A DNA stretch of 64,000 nt from Bacillus sp. es.036 (GTDB lineage: Bacteria; Bacillota; Bacilli; Bacillales; Guptibacillaceae), in NCBI RefSeq assembly GCF_002563635.1, contig NZ_PDIZ01000003.1, positions 186,001 through 250,000 of the forward strand, read 5' to 3'. Below the pieces are notes generated by a model that searched no databases, was not told the origin of the DNA, and worked only from the letters and a program-made list of their open reading frames with translations. Positions 34,736 to 44,499 of the stretch are shown here, piece by piece. Position numbers and translations under genes: made by a program. The first letter of the stretch is position 1, and each line of letters begins with the position of its first letter.

Positions 34736-35626
34736 ATGAATATCGAACAAATGGCGTATATCGTTACAGTGGCAAACACGGGATCACTATCGAAGGCTGC
34801 GGAAGAACTACACATCAGCTTATCGGCTATCAGCCAATCAATAAGTAAGTTAGAGAACGAAATAGGTTTGAAAATATTTGTGCGTAATCGAGCAGGCGCG
34901 GCTCTAACTTCCCAAGGCGAGCAAATTGTATCGAAGGCGAGAGAAGTCATAACAAAGATGGAAGAAGTAAGAGAAGAAGTAAACCGTCAACTAGATATGT
35001 TGAGTGGTGAATTAAAGATCGCTACGATTCCAGGACCGATTCATTTGTTAGTTGACGTTGTTTCACGTTTTAAAAGAGCGTATCCCAATGTGAAACTAGA
35101 GATCTATGAGAATGGACCGGTAAAAATAATTGAAGAACTGTATCAAAAGCAGTTGGATTTAGGGCTTATTTTAATATCGGAGCGGCTTATTCAAAAACAT
35201 AACATGCTTTCTTTTGAAAAAGTAAGGGATGGAAAAATGGTCGTAGGGGTAAGAAAGGAATCACCTCTAGCTAGCAAAAAGACGATTAAACCAGAGGATC
35301 TTATTCATGAGACGCTCGTTCTTTACGATGATGCTTATATCGAACAATTTGTGGCAGAAACGTTATCGCAATTTGGTTCGCCTGATATTTTGTTTACTAC
35401 AAACAATACAGATGCAATAAAAAATGCTGTTAAGAGAGGGATTGCAGTAACCCTTGGAATTGACTATTCGTTTGGGAACAGGCATATAAGAGAGCGTGAC
35501 ATTGTTATGGTAGAGATTGAGGAAGGGGAGCAAGAAAATGTGTTCCTTGCTCTTGTGCGTCATCGTGAAGGACAAGCGAATCGTGTTAGACGAGAGTTCG
35601 AAGCGAGTATAAAAAAGTATTTTTAA
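34736..35626 (+). CDS. LysR family transcriptional regulator
   Basis: 296-residue LTTR. N-terminal winged HTH in MNIEQMAYIVTVANTGSLSKAAEELHISLSAISQSISKLENEIG (residues 1-44), then a substrate-binding domain beginning near residue 92 (GELKIATIPGPIHLLVDVV). ATG at 34736 has AAGGAAG 8 bases before; an upstream TTG frame is rejected. Likely partner of the divergent SDR gene; inducer unknown. Confidence 0.9.
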   Translation: MNIEQMAYIVTVANTGSLSKAAEELHISLSAISQSISKLENEIGLKIFVRNRAGAALTSQGEQIVSKAREVITKMEEVREEVNRQLDMLSGELKIATIPGPIHLLVDVVSRFKRAYPNVKLEIYENGPVKIIEELYQKQLDLGLILISERLIQKHNMLSFEKVRDGKMVVGVRKESPLASKKTIKPEDLIHETLVLYDDAYIEQFVAETLSQFGSPDILFTTNNTDAIKNAVKRGIAVTLGIDYSFGNRHIRERDIVMVEIEEGEQENVFLALVRHREGQANRVRREFEASIKKYF

Positions 35627-35659
35627 AAAGGCTGGTTCATTATTTGAACCAGCCTTTTT
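35625..35659. terminator. Bidirectional terminator overlapping the end of desR
   Basis: AAAAAGGCTGGTTCA and TGAACCAGCCTTTTT form a 14-15 bp stem. The right arm lies inside the last codons of desR (the Gly-Trp-Phe-Lys end), so coding sequence and terminator are shared. Confidence 0.85.
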
Positions 35660-36239
35660 CTTTAAAACGTGAAATCGCTTCGATTCGGTTTGTGACTTCT
35701 AATTTATCGAGAATGACGGAAATATAATTACGAACGGTACCTGGAGTAATATAAAGTTCACTTGAGATATCTTTCGTGTTTTTACCATCAGCCATCAGCT
35801 GGATTACCTGCTTTTCGCGTTCCGTTAGTGGGTTTTCATTCCCAAAAGCGAGATCGACTAGCTCTGGAGCAAAAATTCGCTGACCTTCTATGATTTTACG
35901 AATCGAGCTAGCTAATTCATCACTTGGACTATCTTTTAATAAATACCCACTAACCCCAGCTTTACGTGCTCTTTCAAAATAACCGGCGCGTGCAAAAGTG
36001 GTAAGAATAATGATTTTGCACGATACACTACTTAATTCTTCCGCAGCATCGAGTCCGCTTTTCAGTGGCATTTCAATGTCCATAATACATATATCGGGCT
36101 TTAATTCTTTCACTAAAGAGATCGCTTCTTCACCATTTGTTGCCTGGCCGACGACTTCCATTCCTTCTTCTAGATCGAGTAGAGAGCCAAGCGCTCCAAG
36201 GAGCATACGTTGGTCTTCTGCAAGTACGATGCGTATCAC
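35640..36239 (-). CDS. desR: Response regulator DesR (NarL/FixJ type)
   Basis: Partner of DesK; when phosphorylated it activates the desaturase gene on cold shock. 199 residues: receiver domain with the acidic pair AEDQ near residue 8 and the phospho-acceptor Asp in DICIMDIEMP (about residue 54), Lys in LLKDSPSDEL, then a LuxR-type HTH (LTEREKQVIQLMADGKNTKDISSELYI, about residues 138-165). The start overlaps the desK stop by 4 bases. Its 3' end is built into a terminator stem. Confidence 0.93.
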   Translation of the reverse strand: MIRIVLAEDQRMLLGALGSLLDLEEGMEVVGQATNGEEAISLVKELKPDICIMDIEMPLKSGLDAAEELSSVSCKIIILTTFARAGYFERARKAGVSGYLLKDSPSDELASSIRKIIEGQRIFAPELVDLAFGNENPLTEREKQVIQLMADGKNTKDISSELYITPGTVRNYISVILDKLEVTNRIEAISRFKEKGWFK

Positions 36240-37372
36240 ACCGATCCCTCCTGTTCATTTTGTTGAATCACATTTGGTACTCGAATGTTTAAGGTTGTTC
36301 CTTGTGAAGAGTGAAATTCAAGAGTTCCGTTTACGAACTCTAATCGTTCTCTCATCCCCTGAAGTCCGTGCCCTTGAAATGACGTCGTTCCTTCGGGGAT
36401 GCCAATACCATTATCCTCAACTTGGATCAGGACTTCGGTTTGGGATTGCTTCACGAGAACCCTGCACCATGAAGCTTGGCTATGTTTAACGATATTTGTT
36501 ACGGCTTCTTTCAGACACATACTTAAAACATTTTCGGCAAGCAATGGCGTGTTTTCGAGCTGTGGATTCCCTTCAAGACGAAACTCCATTTCCGCCGCTT
36601 GTAGGATTTGTTGCACGCGAATCAATTCATCCTCTAACCTGGCTCCGCGCATATTTGAAACCATTTCGCGAACTTCTTTCAATGCGGTTCTTGCAGTCTG
36701 TCTTATGTCATGAATTTCATTAATAGCTGCATCAGGTTTTACTGGGATTAATTTTCGAGCTAAATCGCTTTTTAAACCGATCATCGAAAGCTTTTGACCA
36801 AGTGTATCATGTAAATCACGTGCGATTCGTTCTCTTTCTTCAATCACCATTAATTGTGAAATCTTCTCATTGGCGCTTTGTAATTGTTGTTCGAGGTGGT
36901 GCTGCTTATTACGGTACCGAATTGTGAATGGAAGGAGAGCAACGCCTAGCACACAGATGAAGATAAACGGAAGCTGTGGAAGCAAGGTATCATCATGTGT
37001 AAAGAAAATAATGACTGTTGCTGCAATCGTTGTTGTTAAATGAACAATATAGAGTGAGAGAAAACCAGCTTTATTCTCAATGCTACCAATGAAAAACGCT
37101 AAAAATAGAGCGAAGTACACGTACCCAAATAAAATTGTCATTACGATGCTAATCGCCATTTCAATACTGACCCATAAATAAACCAATTTACTATTAGAGA
37201 TGAAAGAGAGACGGTAGGATAAGAAAAATAAAAGTATGACAAAAATACCGATTGTAATTTCAATAACCGATGATGATCTGAAAATAAAAAAGAAGGGAAG
37301 CAAACAAAAAATAATCCAAACATAAGAACTGATCCCGGTGTTCTTAGGAATGATGTGATACCAGCTTTGCAT
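36236..37372 (-). CDS. desK: Membrane thermosensor histidine kinase DesK
   Basis: Senses membrane order through its transmembrane segments and controls DesR. About five hydrophobic segments in residues 14-150 are followed by a coiled-coil and the DHp motif ERIARDLHDTLGQKLSMIGLKSDLARKLI (His near residue 180), very close to B. subtilis DesK, and a HATPase domain (CLKEAVTNIVKHSQA, VEDNGIGIP, GHGLQGMRERLEFVNG). ATG at 37372 has AAAGGAGATCCCC upstream; an ATG 14 codons earlier lacks a site. 378 residues. Confidence 0.93.
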   Translation of the reverse strand: MQSWYHIIPKNTGISSYVWIIFCLLPFFFIFRSSSVIEITIGIFVILLFFLSYRLSFISNSKLVYLWVSIEMAISIVMTILFGYVYFALFLAFFIGSIENKAGFLSLYIVHLTTTIAATVIIFFTHDDTLLPQLPFIFICVLGVALLPFTIRYRNKQHHLEQQLQSANEKISQLMVIEERERIARDLHDTLGQKLSMIGLKSDLARKLIPVKPDAAINEIHDIRQTARTALKEVREMVSNMRGARLEDELIRVQQILQAAEMEFRLEGNPQLENTPLLAENVLSMCLKEAVTNIVKHSQASWCRVLVKQSQTEVLIQVEDNGIGIPEGTTSFQGHGLQGMRERLEFVNGTLEFHSSQGTTLNIRVPNVIQQNEQEGSV

Positions 37373-37467
37373 GGGGATCTCCTTTCGAAACGCTATGGTT
37401 ACAGGATATACCATCTGTATGCGTATGTCACTTATCTACCATTAGTATAATCCCTTTAAAGATATTG

Positions 37468-37496
37468 AAAAACCCATCCAAGATGAATGGGTTTTT
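37468..37496 (-). terminator. Terminator between des and desK
   Basis: AAAAACCCAT-CCAAGATGA-ATGGGTTTTT directly after the des stop codon. It separates desaturase and sensor transcription. Confidence 0.85.
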
Positions 37497-37504
37497 CAGT
37501 AATG

Positions 37505-38563
37505 TTATTTTTCCTGGAAGCTTGGTCTTTTAGCATTCATCATTGCAAGTTTGCCAGGGTTTTTAAGAAGTGGTTTAACTTCTTTAAAGGTAACAAATGT
37601 TTTGTTTTTTGTATCATAGAGACGGAATCGAATTGATTCAAGACTTGATAACAACGTAATTGTCGTCGCCTTATGCAATGGTGGCGTAGATTCATGCGCT
37701 TTCTCAAGATGATAGTTAGGTACTCTTGGGCTTAAGTGATGTACATGGTGATACCCGATGCTTCCGGATACCCATTGAAGGATTTTTGGAAGCTTGTAAT
37801 AAGAACTACCATCAACCGCAGCTTTTACAAAATCCCATTCTGTTTCATCTTCATAATAAGAGTCCTCAAATTGGTGCTGTACGTAGAACAACCAAATTCC
37901 AAGTGAGCCTGCTACGTAAAGGATTGGTAGCTGAATAATTAAAAACGCTTCCCATCCAATCGCGAGAATCAAAAGAGAATAAATCGCTACAATGGATGCA
38001 TTTGTAATATATGTGCTCATACGTTCTTTACGTTTCGCATCTTTACGATTGAAACGATTAGCGATAAGGAACAAGTAAATTGGACCAAGACCAAACATCA
38101 CAATCGGGTTACGGTAGAGACGATAAGCAAGTCTACCCCAAAATGAAGCTTGGGCATACTCTTCAACCGTCATCACCCAGATGTCACCTGTTCCGCGCTT
38201 ATCTAAGTTACCGCTCGTTGCATGGTGGATGTTATGCTCACGTTTCCATTTTTCAAAAGGAAAGAGTGTGATGATGCCAGAGATTGTCCCAACAATCCGG
38301 TTTGCTTTTTGACTTTTGAAGAAGGAACCGTGCGTACAGTCGTGAAAAATGATAAAGATTCGAACAACAAATCCTCCTGCAATCATCGCAAGTGGAACGG
38401 CTAGCCAGGTAGAAACGCTTAAGCTCTGGTAAGCGAGAAACCATAGCAATAAGAATGGAAGAAGGGTGTTCAAGAGCTGTCGTACCCCTACGACCGTGTC
38501 GGGCTTTGCGAAAGTTGATACACTTTTTTTCAATTCTTTTTGTTTTTGTTTTTGTTCATTCAT
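37505..38563 (-). CDS. des: Acyl-lipid desaturase Des
   Basis: Membrane di-iron enzyme that introduces a cis double bond (delta-5 in B. subtilis) into existing phospholipid acyl chains to restore fluidity in the cold. Three histidine boxes: HDCTHGS (about residue 75), HNIHHATS (about 110) and HHVHHL (about 275). Four or more hydrophobic segments. 352 residues. AAAAAAGGGGTAACCAT precedes the ATG. Immediately upstream of desK-desR as in B. subtilis, with its own terminator. Confidence 0.93.
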   Translation of the reverse strand: MNEQKQKQKELKKSVSTFAKPDTVVGVRQLLNTLLPFLLLWFLAYQSLSVSTWLAVPLAMIAGGFVVRIFIIFHDCTHGSFFKSQKANRIVGTISGIITLFPFEKWKREHNIHHATSGNLDKRGTGDIWVMTVEEYAQASFWGRLAYRLYRNPIVMFGLGPIYLFLIANRFNRKDAKRKERMSTYITNASIVAIYSLLILAIGWEAFLIIQLPILYVAGSLGIWLFYVQHQFEDSYYEDETEWDFVKAAVDGSSYYKLPKILQWVSGSIGYHHVHHLSPRVPNYHLEKAHESTPPLHKATTITLLSSLESIRFRLYDTKNKTFVTFKEVKPLLKNPGKLAMMNAKRPSFQEK

Positions 38564-38608
38564 ATGGTTACCCCTTTTTTAGGCATAGTTGAAATAACGT
38601 TAAGCCTA

Positions 38609-38675
38609 ATGATAGAGGATAGAGTGTCATGGTGGAAGACACAAACGTCAGGACATAACCATGATAAATGTCATG
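38609..38675 (-). promoter_or_regulatory. des promoter and DesR-type operator
   Basis: Minus strand: TTCCAC (38637-38632), 17 bases, TATCAT (38614-38609). About 23 bases upstream of the -35 is the dyad CATGA-CATTTA-TCATG (38675-38660). An activator site just upstream of a weak -35 is what is known for DesR at des. A further CATGACA lies in the spacer. Confidence 0.6.
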
Positions 38676-38736
38676 GGTTTGTTGGGGATATTAGGAAAAA
38701 CCGTTCTAAAAACTTGTGTCCACTTAGAAATATCAC

Positions 38737-38770
38737 AAAAAAAGCCCCTCAAACCTCTATAGTGAGGCTT
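38737..38770 (-). terminator. Probable terminator of hxlAB
   Basis: Minus strand AAGCCTC...GAGGGGCTT (imperfect) followed by TTTTTTTG, 18 bases beyond the hxlB stop codon. Confidence 0.6.
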
Positions 38771-38787
38771 GGAGGACTTAAGAAATG

Positions 38788-39342
38788 CTACTCTAAATTC
38801 GCATGTTTCCCATACATTTTATTCGTATCTAAACCTTTCTTCTCCATGAATCGCAAAATAATTGCATCATAGAAAAGCAAAAGGGTTTGTTCGAATAACG
38901 ATCCCATTGGTTGAATGGTTTCGTAGTTACCAGACTGATCTTTGGGAGAGCCTGGTAGTGTTACGATAATATCTGCTAATTCACCAATTGTAGAGTTGGG
39001 ATTAATTGTAACAGCCGCAATTTTTCCACCAATGTTCGCAGCTTTCTTCGCAATAGAGACGAGCTGCTTGGTTTCACCAGAACCTGATCCAATGATGATT
39101 AGATCACCTTCTTCAAAGGTTGGTGTGACTGTTTCGCCAACAACGTAAGCATCGATGCCCATATGCATCATGCGCATGGCAAAGGACTTTGCCATGAAGC
39201 CAGAGCGACCACCGCCAGCAACGAATACTTTCTTGGCTGCTAGTATTTCATTGGCGAGCTGTTCAGCTTCTTCGTCAGCAATGAGATCTACTGAACGATT
39301 TAGCTCATCAATAATTTCAGCTAAATAGTGAGTAGTCTGCAT
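38788..39342 (-). CDS. hxlB: 6-phospho-3-hexuloisomerase HxlB (PHI)
   Basis: Isomerises hexulose-6-phosphate to fructose-6-phosphate, the second step of the ribulose monophosphate route of formaldehyde fixation. SIS-domain protein: VFVAGGGRSGFMAKSFAMRMMHMG, GETVTPTFEEGDLIIIGSGSGETKQL and the C-terminal GSLFEQTLLLFYDAIILRFMEKK. The 184-residue form starting MQTTHYLAEI is chosen: its AAAGGATAA site lies at the end of hxlA and the ATG is 7 bases after the hxlA stop. Confidence 0.93.
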   Translation of the reverse strand: MQTTHYLAEIIDELNRSVDLIADEEAEQLANEILAAKKVFVAGGGRSGFMAKSFAMRMMHMGIDAYVVGETVTPTFEEGDLIIIGSGSGETKQLVSIAKKAANIGGKIAAVTINPNSTIGELADIIVTLPGSPKDQSGNYETIQPMGSLFEQTLLLFYDAIILRFMEKKGLDTNKMYGKHANLE

Positions 39343-39349
39343 AGTAGTA

Positions 39350-39979
39350 TTATCCTTTAATAAGCTTTTGCATTTTTGATGCAACGGCTTTTTTATCGTC
39401 TTCACCAGTAATACCGCCACCTACGATGACAAGGTCTGGTTGTACTTTTACAACTTCTTCAAGAGAATCAAGCTTAATCCCACCAGCGATAGCGGTTTTG
39501 GCATTCTTCACAACGCCTTTGATTGTTTCAAGGTCTTCGAAAGAATTCTGGCCTTTTGCTTGAAGGTCATAACCAGTGTGAACACAAATATAGTCAACAC
39601 CTAGTGCATCTACTTCTTTCGCACGAGTTGCAAGGTCTTTCACTGCCATCATATCTACAAGGATTTCTTTCCCTTGTTTCTTCGCTTCTTCAACAGCACC
39701 TTTGATTGATTCATCTTCAGCGGCACCAAGAATTGTAATGATATCTGCATTTGATTCAGAGGCTTTCATCACTTCATAACCTGCAGCATCCATAATTTTA
39801 AGGTCTGCAAGAACTTCAAGGTTAGGGAATGCGGCTTTCATTTCTTTAACAGCGCGAAGACCTTCGTTGATAACGATCGGCGTACCGATTTCAACGATAT
39901 CAATGTGCTCCTGAACCTCTTTCACTAGTTCAATTCCTTCTTCTGTGTTTACCAAGTCTAATGCTAGCTGTAATTTCAT
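39350..39979 (-). CDS. hxlA: 3-hexulose-6-phosphate synthase HxlA (HPS)
   Basis: Condenses formaldehyde with ribulose-5-phosphate. Orotidine-monophosphate-decarboxylase-fold protein of 209 residues: MKLQLALDLVNTEEGI, the catalytic/metal motif VLADLKIMDAAGYE (Asp, Lys, Asp), VDYICVHTGYD and VVGGGITGEDDKK phosphate loop. Start set at 39979 where GGGAGTGA precedes the ATG; an upstream in-frame start has none. Forms an operon with hxlB and is divergent from hxlR. Confidence 0.95.
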   Translation of the reverse strand: MKLQLALDLVNTEEGIELVKEVQEHIDIVEIGTPIVINEGLRAVKEMKAAFPNLEVLADLKIMDAAGYEVMKASESNADIITILGAAEDESIKGAVEEAKKQGKEILVDMMAVKDLATRAKEVDALGVDYICVHTGYDLQAKGQNSFEDLETIKGVVKNAKTAIAGGIKLDSLEEVVKVQPDLVIVGGGITGEDDKKAVASKMQKLIKG

Positions 39980-40060
39980 AATACGTTCACTCCCAATCCA
40001 TATTTTTTCTTTCTCTCTCTTATCCGACACCAATATAATCGATCTGATGGTGTAGTAGCA

Positions 40061-40140
40061 AGTATACTGCTTACTATCACATCATGTAAGTACGCACATT
40101 AAACTTACATAGTGTCAAAAAGTATACTATGAGTTATAAT
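40061..40140. promoter_or_regulatory. hxlA/hxlR divergent control region
   Basis: AGTATACT occurs at 40061-40068 and 40121-40128, exactly 60 bases apart, and ATGTAAGT (40084-40091) pairs with ACTTACAT (40103-40110). For hxlR, GTGTCA-17-TATAAT ends at 40140; for hxlA, the minus strand has TTGCTA-18-TATATT near 40035-40060. HxlR of B. subtilis activates hxlAB on formaldehyde, so these repeats are the probable binding sites. Confidence 0.6.
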
Positions 40141-40162
40141 GGGCTTATACGGAGGTGATTTC

Positions 40163-40525
40163 GTGTCACGCACCCAGGATAAAACATTCTATTGTGAAAA
40201 AGAATTAACGCTTGCGGTTATCGGAGGCAAGTGGAAAATGCTGATTTTATGGCATTTAGGCAAGCAGGGTACAAAACGATTTGGTGAATTAAAGTCCCTT
40301 ATGCCGGGAATTACACAGCGTATGCTAGTAAATCAGCTAAGAGAATTAGAAGATGACCAAATTGTTCATCGAGAAGTGTACCCAGTTGTCCCTCCGAAGG
40401 TAGAGTATTCCCTTACAGAGCAAGGTGAAACATTAATGCCAATACTCGACTCCATGTATGAGTGGGGCAAGAATTACAATCAAAATGTCCTTGGCAAACC
40501 GATTGAAACGAAAGAGTCGGTATAA
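40163..40525 (+). CDS. hxlR: HxlR family transcriptional regulator
   Basis: Winged-helix activator of hxlAB that responds to formaldehyde, by homology and position. 120 residues: [21 protein letters not shown] (with the conserved Cys used by many members of this family), [24 protein letters not shown] as HTH and a wing ([13 protein letters not shown]). GTG at 40163 is chosen because CGGAGGTGATTTC sits just before it; the ATG 8 codons upstream would contain the site. Confidence 0.9.
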   Translation: MSRTQDKTFYCEKELTLAVIGGKWKMLILWHLGKQGTKRFGELKSLMPGITQRMLVNQLRELEDDQIVHREVYPVVPPKVEYSLTEQGETLMPILDSMYEWGKNYNQNVLGKPIETKESV

Positions 40526-40530
40526 AACAC

Positions 40531-40570
40531 AAAACCCCTGCGCGCTCTGTACAGAGCGCGCAGGGGTTTT
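40531..40570. terminator. Very strong bidirectional terminator
   Basis: A perfect 40-base palindrome, AAAACCCCTGCGCGCTCTGT and its exact complement, between the convergent hxlR and hydrolase genes. Confidence 0.9.
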
Positions 40571-40575
40571 ACAGG

Positions 40576-41373
40576 TTAGTGTTCAACCAATAACTGTATT
40601 TCTTCTTTGATTGTTTCCCATGCAAAAGATGTTGTGTCGATTAATATGAAGTGTTCCGCTGAAGGAAGCTCAATCAGTTTTACAAAATCACCTTCACCTT
40701 CAGCTTCCCGCTGATAGTAGTCGCTAATGCCGATTGGTACGTTAATATCTAATGCACCGTGAACGAGAATTTGCTGAACGCCAAGAGGAAGAAGTTCTAC
40801 TGGTGATGCGTTTTTGTACCGATCTGGATAGTGCTCTGGTGAACCCCCTATCAGTTCAGCCGTTGGATTGTTGGGGGCAAGAGAAAGAGCTTGATCTCTA
40901 TAGTTGTGAACGCCATACATCATTTCGAGATCGTTCACCCCTGCTAGACTAACCACTCCATGAAGAGGAAGAGGTTTCTTGATATATAATTCACTACTCT
41001 CGTCAATGCGACCTCGCGCAGCAAGCCATGTTGCTAGATGACCTCCAGCTGAATGCCCAATTGTAACAACCTTATCAAGGTTAAGAGGGTAAGAATCAGC
41101 AAGCGTCCTTATGTAGTCTGTTGCTTGTGCTGCATCAGTAAATGTTCCAGGATAGCCGCCACCTTGTTGCCCAGTTCGACGGTATTCAATATTCCATGTG
41201 GCAAATCCACTTGCTGTTAAATCTTCCACTACTTCTCTCATGATCTCGAGTGTAAATTGTTTTCTCCAAAAGCCCCCGTGAATGACAACGGCAATCGGAA
41301 AAGGGCCATCTCCTTTCGGAAGACGCAATTCACCAAATTGATTTTCGTTTTCACCATAGAATATCTTTTCCAC
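40576..41373 (-). CDS. Alpha/beta hydrolase (BD-FAE/kynurenine-formamidase-like)
   Basis: Esterase- or formamidase-like hydrolase of 265 residues. It shows the oxyanion motif VVIHGGFWRKQF, nucleophile elbow TIGHSAGGHLATW, acid GALDINVP and catalytic His in PSAEHFILI. The HGGFW and SAGGH pattern is that of arylformamidase and bile/feruloyl esterase relatives; substrate unknown. The start is set at the GTG at 41373, which has GAGAGGTGG 8 bases before; an ATG at 41415 in frame has no ribosome binding site. Monocistronic. Confidence 0.82.
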   Translation of the reverse strand: MEKIFYGENENQFGELRLPKGDGPFPIAVVIHGGFWRKQFTLEIMREVVEDLTASGFATWNIEYRRTGQQGGGYPGTFTDAAQATDYIRTLADSYPLNLDKVVTIGHSAGGHLATWLAARGRIDESSELYIKKPLPLHGVVSLAGVNDLEMMYGVHNYRDQALSLAPNNPTAELIGGSPEHYPDRYKNASPVELLPLGVQQILVHGALDINVPIGISDYYQREAEGEGDFVKLIELPSAEHFILIDTTSFAWETIKEEIQLLVEH

Positions 41374-41455
41374 GTTGTTAACCACCTCTCTGATCGAAAT
41401 GACATGCCCCTTCATTATCGCATATCACGTGACACTTTCATCAGATGTTGCACTT

Positions 41456-41483
41456 AAAAAGCCAATCAATAAACGATTGGCTT
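41456..41483 (-). terminator. Terminator of the GerPA/GerPF-like gene
   Basis: AAAGCCAATC-GTTTATT-GATTGGCTTT then TT on the minus strand, 26 bases after the stop codon. Confidence 0.85.
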
Positions 41484-41508
41484 TACTGCGAAAAAAGAAT
41501 AATGATGC

Positions 41509-41697
41509 CTAGTTACCTAGCTTTATGCCTCTTGCAACGCTATAAAAATTATTTACAATCATAAATGATCCCGTATTGCCTCCACCGGATCCGCTAACCG
41601 TATTACTTACGGAGATTGGAGAGATCGTGTGCGCACACTGAACTACCGTTCCGCTGTTGTTCGTAATGATCACTGGCCCTCTAATAAAACAACCCAT
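41509..41697 (-). CDS. GerPA/GerPF family spore germination protein
   Basis: 62 residues: IRGPVIITNNSGTVVQCAHTISPISVSNTVSGSGGGNTGSFMIVNN. The pattern IRGPVxI, the ISP/SVS segment and SGSGGGNTGSF are marks of the GerPA/GerPF family, small coat-associated proteins needed for germinant access. GAGGAGTGA precedes the ATG. It stands alone, not in a gerPABCDEF operon, so it is an extra family copy rather than the operon gene. Confidence 0.82.
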   Translation of the reverse strand: MGCFIRGPVIITNNSGTVVQCAHTISPISVSNTVSGSGGGNTGSFMIVNNFYSVARGIKLGN

Positions 41698-41801
41698 CTA
41701 TTTCACTCCTCAAAAGCCGTCTTCTGATAGCAGTATATGGACAAACTGAGTGAATGGTGTGGACATGTATTGAGAATCAGCGTCTATATAGAATTAATCA
41801 T

Positions 41802-41829
41802 AAAAATAGGAGCCAGCTGCCTGACCCCT
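41802..41829 (-). terminator. Terminator of the ldh-lctP operon
   Basis: Minus strand AGGGGTCAG-GCAG-CTGGCTCCT (nine pairs, two G-T) followed by ATTTTTA. Confidence 0.7.
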
Positions 41830-41839
41830 AAGTAACGCG

Positions 41840-43492
41840 TTAACTTATGAAAAGGGCTTGAGCAAAGGTGATGCCCCCTGTGATGAGTAAAAAGACGAAG
41901 CTATATTTGAGAGTGAAACGGAAGAGATCTCCTTCGCGTCCTACAAGACCAACCGCACCTGTTGCAACGGCGATAGACTGTGGAGATAGCATTTTTGCCA
42001 TCACGCCACCTGCTGTATTCGCAGCAACGAGCACCATCGGAAGAACAGCGATTTGTTGAGCGGTAATCTGTTGTAGATTCCCGAATAGTGCGTTGTTAGA
42101 TGTAACAGAACCTGTTAAGAATACGCCAATCCATCCAAGCAGTGGAGAGAGGAATGGGAAGACGCCACCTGTTGCAGCAAGGGCTAGACCTAATGTAGAG
42201 CTCATTCCACTATAATTTGCAATGAAGGCGAATCCTAGCACCATCATAATTGTAAGAACGGGCTTTTGAAGTTCTTTTACCGTTTCAACAAAAGCTTCTA
42301 GCGCCGCTTTAGGACTCATTCTAAGAATAAAAATAGATAGGATCGCAGCGATGAAAATGGCTGTTCCTGTTGCTGAAAGAAGATCAAGTTTCAACATCGC
42401 CCCATATGGTGTAGGTTCACTTACAATTGGTGCTGTTTTAATAACGAGATTATGGAGTCCAGGTACAGGAATTTGAAGAATCGTTGCTTCAAGTAATCCG
42501 CCTTCTACAAATAAATTTTTGAAAGGTTTTAAACTCCAGATTGTGACCATTCCTGTTAACGCAATGAATGGAGACCATGCTTTTAAAATTCTACCTGCTG
42601 TTAGCTGAGCTTCAGGGTCAAGAGAAACAGCCAGTTGTGCCTCCACTTCAGGGTTAATTCCATGAGTTTGTTGCATTTTGGGATGCCATATTTTCACGAA
42701 TACAGCTACGGCTACTAAACTAACGATGGAAGAAGTAATGTTAGGGAGTTCAGGTCCAATAAATGTGACTGTAGCCCATTGAGTAATGGCATATGTGCTA
42801 CCGGCAACGAGAGCTGCTGGCCATACTTCTTTCAAGCCTTTCATACCATCCATAATGACGACGAGTAGGAATGGAATTGTGAAAGAGATAAAGGGAAGAG
42901 ACGTGCCGAGAAATTGCCCAATTTCCATTGGAGCGAGTCCACTTACTTGACCAGCAACAATGACGGGGATGCCCATTGCGCCAAAAGCACCGCTAGCTGT
43001 ATTGGCGATTAAACATAGTCCAGCTGCTTTAAGTGGTTCGAATCCAAGTCCGACAAGAAGGGCTGCTGTAATCGCAATCGGTGCTCCAAAACCAGCTGCG
43101 CCTTCAAGAAACGCATTGAATGAAAAGGCGACGAGCAACATTTGAATTCGTTTGTCATCCGTAATGGATACAATGGAACTCCTGATAATGTCGAATTGCC
43201 CACTTTTTACAGAAAGTTTATAAAGGTAGACCGCTCCAATAACGATGTAAGAAATTGGCCATAAGCCAAATGCAAATCCGTAACCAGTTGTGGCTGCAAC
43301 CATCGAGATCGGCATATCATAGAAGAGAATCGCAATCACGATAGCGAGCATCACTGTAACCGTAGCAGCGATATGCCCTTTCATTCGAAAAGCGGTAAGA
43401 GCAAGAAAGAAAAAGATAATCGGGATAAGAGCAATAAAAGCGGATAGCCAGATGTTAGTAAATGGATCATATACTTGTGTCCATGTTTCCAT
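41840..43492 (-). CDS. lctP: L-lactate permease (LctP/LldP family)
   Basis: Proton-linked lactate transporter in the cytoplasmic membrane. 550 residues with about 13-14 hydrophobic segments; it starts METWTQVYDPFTNIWLSAFIALIPI and carries AFLEGAAGFGAPIAITAALL, LIANTASGAFGAMGIPV and LTGSVTSNNALFGNLQQ, all signature stretches of LctP. AAGAGGTGATCTCCC precedes the ATG. It follows ldh by 33 bases, the same ldh-lctP pair as in B. subtilis, exporting or importing fermentation lactate. Confidence 0.95.
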   Translation of the reverse strand: METWTQVYDPFTNIWLSAFIALIPIIFFFLALTAFRMKGHIAATVTVMLAIVIAILFYDMPISMVAATTGYGFAFGLWPISYIVIGAVYLYKLSVKSGQFDIIRSSIVSITDDKRIQMLLVAFSFNAFLEGAAGFGAPIAITAALLVGLGFEPLKAAGLCLIANTASGAFGAMGIPVIVAGQVSGLAPMEIGQFLGTSLPFISFTIPFLLVVIMDGMKGLKEVWPAALVAGSTYAITQWATVTFIGPELPNITSSIVSLVAVAVFVKIWHPKMQQTHGINPEVEAQLAVSLDPEAQLTAGRILKAWSPFIALTGMVTIWSLKPFKNLFVEGGLLEATILQIPVPGLHNLVIKTAPIVSEPTPYGAMLKLDLLSATGTAIFIAAILSIFILRMSPKAALEAFVETVKELQKPVLTIMMVLGFAFIANYSGMSSTLGLALAATGGVFPFLSPLLGWIGVFLTGSVTSNNALFGNLQQITAQQIAVLPMVLVAANTAGGVMAKMLSPQSIAVATGAVGLVGREGDLFRFTLKYSFVFLLITGGITFAQALFIS

Positions 43493-43525
43493 GGGAGATC
43501 ACCTCTTAAGCGTTATAGTAGGGTT

Positions 43526-44491
<966 letters not shown>

Positions 44492-44499
44492 CTATTGTT

